A DNA stretch of 13,232 nucleotides from a candidate division WS6 bacterium GW2011_GWC2_36_7 (GTDB lineage Bacteria; Patescibacteriota; Dojkabacteria; SC72): contig LBSF01000012.1 in the NCBI GenBank assembly GCA_000991805.1, forward strand, positions 1 through 13,232. The letters run 5' to 3'. The notes under the pieces were generated by a model. The model was not told the DNA's origin, ran no database searches, and saw only the letters and a program-made list of their open reading frames with translations. Numbering within the stretch: position 1 is the stretch's first letter; each line of letters begins with the position of its first letter. Made by a program: the position numbers and the translations under genes. Below are positions 7,304 to 13,232 of this stretch, one piece after another.

Positions 7304-7935
7304 CGAGGGGGAGTTAGCCAAACTTTGGTTTTCTTTATGAACTTCTTTGACAATTCGATGCCACCCCATATCGCAAGTCCTGAAATTCCTAAAATCACTA
7401 ATATCTGTATAACTACTAATATCGTATATTCTGGAGTTATGGGTTGTGATACTAGGCCATTACTTAGTTCTAAAGAATTATTCACCGTATTGGTGTAGTT
7501 AGTATCATATTGCCAGGATATTACTGTTGCATTGATATTGTATGTTCCTCCAAGAGTTGGTTTAATAGTTGCTTTGTATGTGAATTCTCCATCCTTTGTA
7601 ACACTTACAAATTCCTTATGCTTAGGGGTTATCTTTATTGTTGAAGAACTATCCCATATGATTTGTGTTTTTGATGAATCAACATGAGGGACAATGGTTA
7701 ATGTATATGTGATGCTTTTATCTAATGGTGACTGAAGTCCTTCTGACAGTGTAAGGTCAAAGTATTTGTTTGTTGCTCTTGTGGTATTATCATCAACCTG
7801 TGTTTCAAGCGTATAGTCTCCTGTTGTTGTCCCCAATTCGACGGTTTGTGTTTCTGTGTCCTGAGCGTTAACAATCGTTGCAAATGGAATTGCAAATAGT
7901 GCAATTAAGAGAAAAATTGAAGCTATATTTTTCAT
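7300..7935 (-). CDS. Unrecognised exported protein with C-terminal membrane anchor
   Basis: The 211-residue product has a signal peptide (about 1-24, ending IVNAQ), a Thr/Asn-rich beta-type extracellular part (about 25-168), one membrane helix (about 169-192) and a basic cytoplasmic tail (KKFIKKTKVWLTPPR). It thus looks like a type I surface protein. No family was recognised. Residues 73-121 contain KSITY, TQIIWD (90-95) and DGEFTYK (115-121). These also occur, in the same order, in the transglutaminase-like protein two genes upstream. The start ATG overlaps the stop of the HEPN-like gene by 4 bp, so it is the last gene of the operon. It runs convergently into the XRE gene with a 4-bp overlap. 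No Shine-Dalgarno motif precedes it. Confidence 0.8.
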   Translation of the reverse strand: MKNIASIFLLIALFAIPFATIVNAQDTETQTVELGTTTGDYTLETQVDDNTTRATNKYFDLTLSEGLQSPLDKSITYTLTIVPHVDSSKTQIIWDSSSTIKITPKHKEFVSVTKDGEFTYKATIKPTLGGTYNINATVISWQYDTNYTNTVNNSLELSNGLVSQPITPEYTILVVIQILVILGISGLAIWGGIELSKKFIKKTKVWLTPPR

Positions 7936-8348
7936 TGTAATATTCTATGAATACTCATGTTATATATTTTGTATGCATCTTGTGCTTCTTTTTCTGTCAC
8001 ATCAAGATCATCATGTACAATCCTATTTCTAAGTTTGTGTGCTTCCCAGAGTTTATCATATTCCGTTCTTTTAAATCTTTTGCCTACAAGTTTAAGATTA
8101 TCACCGCATAATTTCTTGTTCCCTAAGCGATATTGAAGTGCTTTTGAAAGAATATTGTCTAACTTGATAACGGTATCTCTTCTTCTTGCCAGGTCATCGC
8201 TACTAGCACCCGCTTTGAGGGCCTCTAAGCTATTTAACATACGCGAAATAGTCTTCTGCTTCTCTTTCTTCTCCCCAGAGGAAACCATTATGAAAAGGGC
8301 TGCTATGGCCACCAGGATCAATATTGTAATTATTACGGTATTATCCAT
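7932..8348 (-). CDS. Membrane-tethered HEPN-like protein
   Basis: The 138-residue product has one N-terminal membrane helix (about 4-22) and a cytoplasmic, mostly helical, charged domain. Near its end is WEAHKLRNRIVHDDLDV, which contains R107-x4-H112. This matches the R-x4-6-H motif of HEPN domains, and the wording 'RNRIVHDD' is typical of small HEPN-like proteins. In HEPN RNases this motif is catalytic, but it is also found in non-nuclease members. The protein sits between the transglutaminase-like gene (8-bp overlap) and the exported protein gene (4-bp overlap), so it belongs to the envelope operon. No adjacent nucleotidyltransferase suggests a HEPN-MNT toxin pair. RNase activity is not claimed; HEPN assignment is moderate. 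Confidence 0.7.
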   Translation of the reverse strand: MDNTVIITILILVAIAALFIMVSSGEKKEKQKTISRMLNSLEALKAGASSDDLARRRDTVIKLDNILSKALQYRLGNKKLCGDNLKLVGKRFKRTEYDKLWEAHKLRNRIVHDDLDVTEKEAQDAYKIYNMSIHRILQ

Positions 8349-10239
8349 TTTGCTTGTTGTTAAACCTTCTTAGTAAAAAGTATACCAGATATATTATTCC
8401 AAGGAATGAGAGAATTGAAATGGCCTTGGTTATTATTTGTAAATAGATTGGAATTTGTATATTAGTATCAGAAGCTGAGAGCACTGATTCTGAATAGTCT
8501 TCATTTGAGAACTCAATATTTACAAATACATTTGATGTATTTATGCTATTAGGAACATTCAACTGCAATGTTGCAGTTTGTTTAGGAAGTATGATTTGAG
8601 AATTGATATTATTTACTGGATCAACATATTTCTTAATATTTTCAATATTTGATTCTCCCAAGGCATATTCGTTTATTGCGATATTCCCAGTATTTGAGAC
8701 ATTGATGAGCCCTTTGAGATACTTTGATAGCGTATTGCTACTTTCAAATACCAATTGTGTTTCGAACTTTAACTCAGGTATGAGCTCATCCTCTGAACTT
8801 GAGGTTACCTTGAAATCTGAGTCTTTGTAAAACGTTAATTTAGGAGCGACAGGAAATTTGCCACGTTTTAGAATTGCTATGTGATCAAAGAAAGCGTTCC
8901 CATACAGAGGTTTAGAAGAGTAGTCTTCGAGGAATGGGTCCATAGTGATCCATTTTTGTTGAGTGGTGTCATATGCCTCGACCCAGTAGTTGTAAAAACC
9001 ATCAGATGTGTAACCAGAGATATTAGAAACATAGCCGATGACTTGTCTCGAAGGAATACCGTATTTGCGTAGAATAGTAATTAGGAAATCAGTGTAATCT
9101 GAAGGATTAGCTTCGTTAGGATCTGCAACGATATTATCAAAACCAACTCGGCTATCTGTTATGACTCCACTTACTAAACTTTTTTGAGGATTTAATCTTT
9201 CAACAGTGTATTGATAGAGATATTTGATGATTAACTGCTGGGTATCAGCATCTACATCTTGAATGTTTGTAAATCCATCAGTGATTTTTATACCTTTATT
9301 TTTAATGTAGGATATGATTCTAGTGAATTCTAATTTCTCAGAGGTTTTCCAATATCCAAGTGCTGTTGTAAGGAAGGCTTCAGGGGTGTTCTTTGCGGTT
9401 ATAGTCGCTCGTTTCAATATATGCCCTTGTATATTGCAATCCAATGTGTCCTCTGGTGCCAATATGTATTTGAATATGTAATTTCCATCTTCATCTTGTT
9501 CTGCAATATTGGGAAGTGGAGTAAGGTTATCCCAAATTATAGTCTGAGTTGTACTATCTGATGGGACGATTAGTTCAAATGTTTGGTTTTGATCCTTAAG
9601 AGTGTTTGAGAATGTTTTAGAGATTGTAAATTGGTAAGAGATACTTTTCCCAAAAAGTATCGATATACTAGTATAGATAGGTTTAAGGATGGTAATTTGA
9701 TAGTTGTTATTTACACTCTTTAAATTTTGCATGGCATCTGAAGTCCAAAGTGGTTCACCATTTGTTTTAGGGTAGGTGATTACGACGCTTTTTGTGACAG
9801 CATCCTGCACAGAGGAAACAATATTTAGTGCGCCTGTTTTTTCTAACGCGGTGTGGTATGTTATGCGTAGTTTTAATTTTGATGTTGGTTTTACTATTGC
9901 GTTGTTGAAATCCACCATTATGTCTGTAGCACCAGTTCGATTATGGCTACTGCAATCCAACTTTTTAGAAGTAGAGGCATTGTAGCATTCAACAGAGAGA
10001 TTTTCTTGTGGGATTGTAGTGGTAAAGTAGGAGACAACTCTTGGTTTCTCGGAAGCAATTGTGATTATAGCTTCTGTATCTATACTGGTATCACTAATCC
10101 CATGAGTAAAATCTGCGGTGACGCTAAACTGATCTTCAGCAGCACGAACATTTTGATTACTTAGAAGAAGGAGGAAGAAAGCAAGTACTAGGCTAGATAG
10201 CGACAGAATCTTCTTTAAATAGCCAGTCAAATTTTTCAT
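8341..10239 (-). CDS. Membrane-anchored transglutaminase-like protein, catalytic residues replaced
   Basis: The 632-residue product has a signal peptide (about 1-34, cleavage after VRAA), a long extracellular part and a C-terminal membrane helix (about 602-623) with a basic tail. Residues about 35-290 look like beta-sandwich modules. Residues about 325-460 form a transglutaminase-like core, with DYTDFLITILRKYGIPSR (381-398) followed by IGYV, YWVEAY (418-423), and W430-ITMDPF. Residues about 490-600 look like another beta module. In active members Cys, His and Asp form the triad. Here the Cys position is Pro379/Ser380, the His position is Asn417, and only Asp434 remains. The only cysteines (85, 96, 268) lie outside the domain. 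It is probably a binding or scaffold protein. It overlaps the upstream cupin gene by 47 bp; the ATG at 10239 is kept because it gives a complete signal peptide. Confidence 0.85.
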   Translation of the reverse strand: MKNLTGYLKKILSLSSLVLAFFLLLLSNQNVRAAEDQFSVTADFTHGISDTSIDTEAIITIASEKPRVVSYFTTTIPQENLSVECYNASTSKKLDCSSHNRTGATDIMVDFNNAIVKPTSKLKLRITYHTALEKTGALNIVSSVQDAVTKSVVITYPKTNGEPLWTSDAMQNLKSVNNNYQITILKPIYTSISILFGKSISYQFTISKTFSNTLKDQNQTFELIVPSDSTTQTIIWDNLTPLPNIAEQDEDGNYIFKYILAPEDTLDCNIQGHILKRATITAKNTPEAFLTTALGYWKTSEKLEFTRIISYIKNKGIKITDGFTNIQDVDADTQQLIIKYLYQYTVERLNPQKSLVSGVITDSRVGFDNIVADPNEANPSDYTDFLITILRKYGIPSRQVIGYVSNISGYTSDGFYNYWVEAYDTTQQKWITMDPFLEDYSSKPLYGNAFFDHIAILKRGKFPVAPKLTFYKDSDFKVTSSSEDELIPELKFETQLVFESSNTLSKYLKGLINVSNTGNIAINEYALGESNIENIKKYVDPVNNINSQIILPKQTATLQLNVPNSINTSNVFVNIEFSNEDYSESVLSASDTNIQIPIYLQIITKAISILSFLGIIYLVYFLLRRFNNKQNG

Positions 10240-10927
10240 ATTTTCTTAATATTTGCTTTATTACAGGCGTTTTAGGAGTAATTCCATAGTTTAATATTAT
10301 CTTATCCCAATCTAATTTCTCAGGTTCATTAACAATCTTGTAATATGGATTCCTTACAGTCTCCTGTTTAGCATTCTTTCTAATAATATAATAGGCTAAT
10401 CCGTTCTGGTCATCAAGCACTACACCTGGATTTGCTTTTATACTTGCGAATTCAGCAAATATGAGGTTCGAATTTTGTCGAGTATTAACTATAACTGCGC
10501 TGTAACCTGCTGGTATGATCACTTTTTGTTCTTTTTTTGCAACAATTCTAATAATTCGATTGTCTTTAGGAGTTCTATATTTCTGCAAAAGAATGGTTGC
10601 ACCACCATACACAATATCTATTAACCGAGCATATCTTGAGCATTTTGTAGCTCTAGTTTTAACAAATTCTATGCCTGCGAGATTAGGTTTAAGTACAACA
10701 AAATTAATTTGGAGATCTTTTGAGGAGTAGAGATTATCTAAATCTAAGTGTTTGTATTTTTTGTAAAAAACATCAGGACACGAAAGCTCCTTGTTTAGAA
10801 GTTGTGGGCGGATATCATCTATGGAGACAGATACTACTTCTTTGAAGCTTAAGTCTTTTACCTGTAAATCTTCACCATCATAGACTAAAGGAAAGCCTGA
10901 AGTCTTTTTAAGGTCAATTTTTGCCAT
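10193..10927 (-). CDS. Cupin related to archaeal-type glucose-6-phosphate isomerase, metal ligands missing
   Basis: The 244-residue cytoplasmic protein has a cupin-like region at about 72-197 that follows the archaeal-type GPI pattern: FVVLKPNLAGIEFVKT, then RLIDIVYGGATILLQK, VIIPAGYSAVIVNT (136-149), and GLAYYIIRKNAKQETVRNPYYK (176-197). The last segment matches the 'DY..i...GfakiiveenGk..v.dNPk' end of the family. In Pyrococcus furiosus GPI the metal is held by two His, a Glu and a further His. The aligned positions here are Ala, Lys, Arg and Ala, so metal binding and isomerase activity seem lost. Residues 1-70 and 200-244 are extensions beyond the cupin. The gene has its own -10 (TATAAT) 7 nt before the ATG at 10927. 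The function is unknown; the family link is moderate because it rests on motif order. Confidence 0.6.
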   Translation of the reverse strand: MAKIDLKKTSGFPLVYDGEDLQVKDLSFKEVVSVSIDDIRPQLLNKELSCPDVFYKKYKHLDLDNLYSSKDLQINFVVLKPNLAGIEFVKTRATKCSRYARLIDIVYGGATILLQKYRTPKDNRIIRIVAKKEQKVIIPAGYSAVIVNTRQNSNLIFAEFASIKANPGVVLDDQNGLAYYIIRKNAKQETVRNPYYKIVNEPEKLDWDKIILNYGITPKTPVIKQILRKYEKFDWLFKEDSVAI

Positions 10928-10934
10928 AACCAGT

Positions 10935-10943
10935 ATTATACCA
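10935..10943 (-). promoter_or_regulatory. Extended -10 promoter for the cupin gene, leaderless spacing
   Basis: On the minus strand TGG-TATAAT (10943-10935) is a perfect extended -10. It ends 7 nt before the ATG at 10927. It lies in the 24-bp gap after YggT, so it forms an internal promoter for the last four genes of the run. Confidence 0.65.
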
Positions 10944-10951
10944 CATCACTT

Positions 10952-11239
10952 TTAATCCCTTGAGAAGGATTTGAGGAGTTCGGAGAGGATAAATGCCGCT
11001 ATCATAAAGAAAACAAGCGCAATCAGCGGTGTAAGGGACAAAGTAAATCTATCTATTTGTATTGCGTTTGTGGTTATGCCTTCAAATGGTTTTACAAAAA
11101 TATCACTTGTATTCATAATCCAGCCTACAATGGTGTTTTGTACGTTAGCATTGATAATGGATAAGATGATTCTAGCCATTATAAGGGCTTCAATAAGGGT
11201 TGTCGCTGTGTATACGAGTCTAATTAGTAATTTGAACAT
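10952..11239 (-). CDS. YggT family membrane protein
   Basis: The 95-residue product has two membrane helices (about 8-28 and 68-90) joined by a loop with the family pattern ARIILSIINAN and TSDIFVKPFEGI. YggT proteins are small integral membrane proteins, often near cell-division or envelope genes, with a poorly defined role in osmotic or ion balance. The start lies 2 bp after the stop of the lysozyme-like gene, so it is co-transcribed with it. No Shine-Dalgarno motif precedes the ATG. Length and motif agree with single-repeat YggT members. Confidence 0.85.
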   Translation of the reverse strand: MFKLLIRLVYTATTLIEALIMARIILSIINANVQNTIVGWIMNTSDIFVKPFEGITTNAIQIDRFTLSLTPLIALVFFMIAAFILSELLKSFSRD

Positions 11240-11241
11240 GG

Positions 11242-11916
11242 TTATTGATTATCAAGATTATCTACGTAATAGTCAAGTTCATTCATGAATCTGGTTACGC
11301 CATTTGCCCAAGCATGCGGTGTTAAAGTAACTCCGTATCCTTGGGATAAACCTCTTGTGATTTCTTTAATTCCATCCGGCCAGGTCGCGAATACACTCCA
11401 ACCATTTTCATTTTTGTTTATACCTCTCCATCCCCAACCATTGTTCGAATCTCCACCAGGGATAATATTTCCAAAAGCTGACTCAACTCCGGATATGGAT
11501 GCCACCAATCTCCAATCAAGCCCATACCTATCTGCCTCTGATATAAATACAGACGAATATTGTGCCATTGGAGAATGGTAGTCAGTTAGGAATTTGTTCA
11601 TTGCCAATACACGTGGATCAAGGGTTAAGAATCTCGAGATTCCTGTCTTGTTGGATTCTGTAATATTAGAGGAGAGGCTGTACTCAGATGAATAGATATG
11701 TATGTCAAAAACTGGGGAGAGTGCATTCATTTGTGCTACTGAGTTTGATTGTACTGACTGACCGATGGCGTTAACTAAAAATCTCTCAAAATGTGGTGAT
11801 ACGAATATGTAGTAGAGAGAAAGCAATACAAACGCGAACGTTACTCTAGTAATTCTAGAGTGATATAAAGACTTAACAGATAGCAGTTTTAACTTCTCCT
11901 CCATTGGTTCTGGCAT
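11242..11916 (-). CDS. Membrane-anchored lysozyme/lytic transglycosylase-like protein
   Basis: The chosen frame gives 224 residues. A membrane helix lies at about 24-40, followed by an extracellular domain. The conserved part is ISEADRYGLDWRLVASISGVESAFG, with the likely catalytic glutamate at 145, then a SNNGWGW motif and a later YGVTLTP segment. This resembles SLT-type lytic transglycosylases or glucosaminidase-like lysozyme-fold domains acting on peptidoglycan; the exact subfamily is unclear. The frame also opens at a TTG at 11943, but the ATG at 11916 is preferred. That ATG lies 7 nt after an extended -10 (TGT-TATACT), which would put the TTG upstream of transcription. It begins the minus-strand run and is divergent from dnaE. 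Confidence 0.8.
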   Translation of the reverse strand: MPEPMEEKLKLLSVKSLYHSRITRVTFAFVLLSLYYIFVSPHFERFLVNAIGQSVQSNSVAQMNALSPVFDIHIYSSEYSLSSNITESNKTGISRFLTLDPRVLAMNKFLTDYHSPMAQYSSVFISEADRYGLDWRLVASISGVESAFGNIIPGGDSNNGWGWRGINKNENGWSVFATWPDGIKEITRGLSQGYGVTLTPHAWANGVTRFMNELDYYVDNLDNQ

Positions 11917-11923
11917 AATATCA

Positions 11924-11932
11924 AGTATAACA
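11924..11932 (-). promoter_or_regulatory. Extended -10 promoter for the envelope operon, leaderless spacing
   Basis: TGT-TATACT on the minus strand (11932-11924) ends 7 nt before the ATG at 11916, so transcription would begin at the start codon. Its TATA shares bases 11926-11929 with the candidate dnaE -10 on the other strand. Confidence 0.6.
11926..11931 (+). promoter_or_regulatory. Candidate -10 for dnaE
   Basis: TATAAC (11926-11931) with a possible -35 TTGGTT (11904-11909, 16-bp spacer) would start a transcript about 14 nt before the dnaE ATG. AGAAAGGGG (11932-11940), 11 nt from the ATG, is the best Shine-Dalgarno-like sequence in the window, although the spacing is long. Confidence 0.4.
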
Positions 11933-11951
11933 GAAAGGGGCAATATTTGTT

Positions 11952-13232
11952 ATGTTTACTCATCTACATTTACATACAGAGTACTCTTTGTTGGACGCTA
12001 CGATTAGAATTCCAGCACTGATTGAAAAACTCCAAGCATCAGGTATGACCTCTTGTGCCATCACGGATCATGGAAATATGTATGGGGCATTTAAATTCAA
12101 AAATGCTATGACTGAAGCGGGGTTAAAGCCAATTATCGGGTGCGAGATTTATGTGGCGCCAAGAAGTATGGAATTAAAGGAATTTGGAAAAGATAACAAA
12201 TACAACCACTTGATTTTGTTAGCTAAGAACTTAGAGGGATACAAGAACTTAATGAAAATAGTATCCATTGCACATATGGATGGCTTCTACTACAAACCAA
12301 GGATTGATTTTGAGACACTTTCAAAATATTCCGCAGATCTAGTATGCACATCCGCATGTTTGGCGGGTCCAGTTTCTAGGCCACTGCTTGAAAGTAACTA
12401 CAATCTCGCTCTAGAAATCGCAAAAAAGTATGCAGAAATATTCAAAGACAATTTCTACATTGAAATTCAGCGCAATGGTATGGAAGAGCAAGAAAAGGTT
12501 AATGAAGGCTTGATAAAGATATCGAAGGAATTAAATCTCCCATTAGTTGCTACTTGTGATGCCCACTATCTGAATAAAGAGGATGCTTCAATACAAGAGA
12601 TTCTTTGGTGTATTAGTGATGGTACTTCAATGGATGATCCAAAGAAGAGGTCTATGCCCACTAACGAATTCTATGTCAAAACTCCAGATGAGATGATCGA
12701 GCTGTTTAAGGATATCCCTGAAGCAATTGAAAATACACAGAAAATAGCTGAAATGATTGAAGAATATGAAATGTCTTTTGGGAGAATTGAACCCCGTTTC
12801 TTAGATTTACCTGAGGGACAAACAACGGCATCATATTTGAAAGAGCTTTCATATAATGGTGCTAAGGAGAAATATGGCGAAATTACTGACGAATTAAAAG
12901 AACGTTTGGATTATGAGCTAAAAGTAATTGGTGACAAAGGCTACAATGACTATTTTCTTGTTGTGCGTGACTTTGTTACATTCTGCCGAAATGCTGGCAT
13001 TGTAGTGGGTATGAGAGGCTCTGGTTGTGGTTCCGTTGTAGCATATTCAATTGATATTACAAATATTGAACCAATTGGATGGGAGTTGTACTTCGAAAGG
13101 TTCTTAAACCCTGAGAGAGAATCTCCACCTGATTTTGATATTGATATTGCAGATAAGCGCAGAGATGAACTTATCCAATACACCATTGAGAAATATGGAA
13201 CTGACAATGTAAAACAGATTGGGACGTTCAGG
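11952..13232 (+). CDS. dnaE: DNA polymerase III alpha subunit, N-terminal 427 residues
   Basis: This is the replicative polymerase catalytic subunit; it runs off the right edge. The N-terminal PHP domain (about 1-270) begins HLHLHTEYSLLDA, with His6 and His8, then ITDHGN (Asp39/His40), GCEIYVAP, and CDAHY. The metal-binding set looks intact, unlike in Escherichia coli DnaE, so a PHP proofreading activity is plausible. The polymerase core follows with GMRGSGCGSVVAY (353-365), FERFLNPERESPPDFDIDI (about 381-399) and the catalytic Asp394 and Asp396, equivalent to E. coli Asp401 and Asp403. The third aspartate and the remaining palm, fingers and C-terminal domains lie beyond the window. Intergenic spacing to the lysozyme-like gene is 35 bp on the opposite strand. 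The start ATG gives the standard N-terminus. Confidence 0.97.
   Translation, partial: MFTHLHLHTEYSLLDATIRIPALIEKLQASGMTSCAITDHGNMYGAFKFKNAMTEAGLKPIIGCEIYVAPRSMELKEFGKDNKYNHLILLAKNLEGYKNLMKIVSIAHMDGFYYKPRIDFETLSKYSADLVCTSACLAGPVSRPLLESNYNLALEIAKKYAEIFKDNFYIEIQRNGMEEQEKVNEGLIKISKELNLPLVATCDAHYLNKEDASIQEILWCISDGTSMDDPKKRSMPTNEFYVKTPDEMIELFKDIPEAIENTQKIAEMIEEYEMSFGRIEPRFLDLPEGQTTASYLKELSYNGAKEKYGEITDELKERLDYELKVIGDKGYNDYFLVVRDFVTFCRNAGIVVGMRGSGCGSVVAYSIDITNIEPIGWELYFERFLNPERESPPDFDIDIADKRRDELIQYTIEKYGTDNVKQIGTFR

Noticed and set aside
10971..11581. Plus-strand open frames opposite yggT and the lysozyme-like gene
   Set aside because: They are shadows of well-supported minus-strand genes and have no family features.
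11917..11943. TTG start giving a 233-residue lysozyme-like protein
   Set aside because: The extended -10 at 11924-11932 lies between the TTG and the ATG at 11916, so the TTG would not be transcribed from it.
1..13232. CRISPR arrays, insertion sequences, prophage, attachment sites
   Set aside because: I saw no regularly spaced repeats, transposase motifs or phage genes; the only perfect direct repeat noted is the 10-bp duplication at 5974-5993.

Overview
The window is AT-rich, gene-dense bacterial DNA that most resembles a Candidate Phyla Radiation (Patescibacteria) genome. Genes are small and tightly packed, with several 4-47 bp overlaps. Shine-Dalgarno motifs are almost absent. Housekeeping genes (rplS, gpmI, dnaE, a tRNA) alternate with short, poorly characterised membrane proteins. 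TAA, TAG and TGA all end genes, and the tRNA-Gly has an ordinary UCC anticodon, so the code looks standard. The assignment to CPR is inference from overall character; no phylum-level marker is visible.

Layout. (1) 1-2100, minus: a HelD-type superfamily 1 helicase that runs off the left edge, with a good divergent promoter. (2) 2184-3371, plus: a membrane-anchored DUF192 protein and a DedA-family membrane protein. (3) 3377-4906, minus: cofactor-independent phosphoglycerate mutase (gpmI), convergent with dedA. (4) 4986-6404, plus: ribosomal protein L19 with an acidic tail, tRNA-Gly(UCC), a VOC-fold protein and a Nudix hydrolase. (5) 6534-7303, plus: an unrecognised coiled-coil protein with a DUF4214-like segment, overlapping a 67-aa XRE-type regulator. 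(6) 11916-7300, minus: a compact six-gene run of a lysozyme/transglycosylase-like membrane protein, YggT, a cupin resembling archaeal-type glucose-6-phosphate isomerase, a large membrane-anchored transglutaminase-like protein, a membrane-tethered HEPN-like protein, and a signal-peptide/TM surface protein. (7) 11952-13232, plus: the N-terminal part of DNA polymerase III alpha (dnaE), divergent from the six-gene run.

The most interesting part is the six-gene run. Five of its six products are predicted to be membrane-inserted or exported. Two look like pseudo-enzymes: the transglutaminase-like domain lacks its Cys and His, and the cupin lacks its metal ligands. Two of the exported proteins share recurring short motifs. 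Together they look like an envelope or cell-surface module built on binding domains rather than catalysis; this is inference.

A second signal is regulatory. Four genes have a good -10 hexamer exactly 7 nt before the ATG, and gpmI has a weaker one. This spacing puts the transcription start at or next to the start codon and implies leaderless mRNAs.
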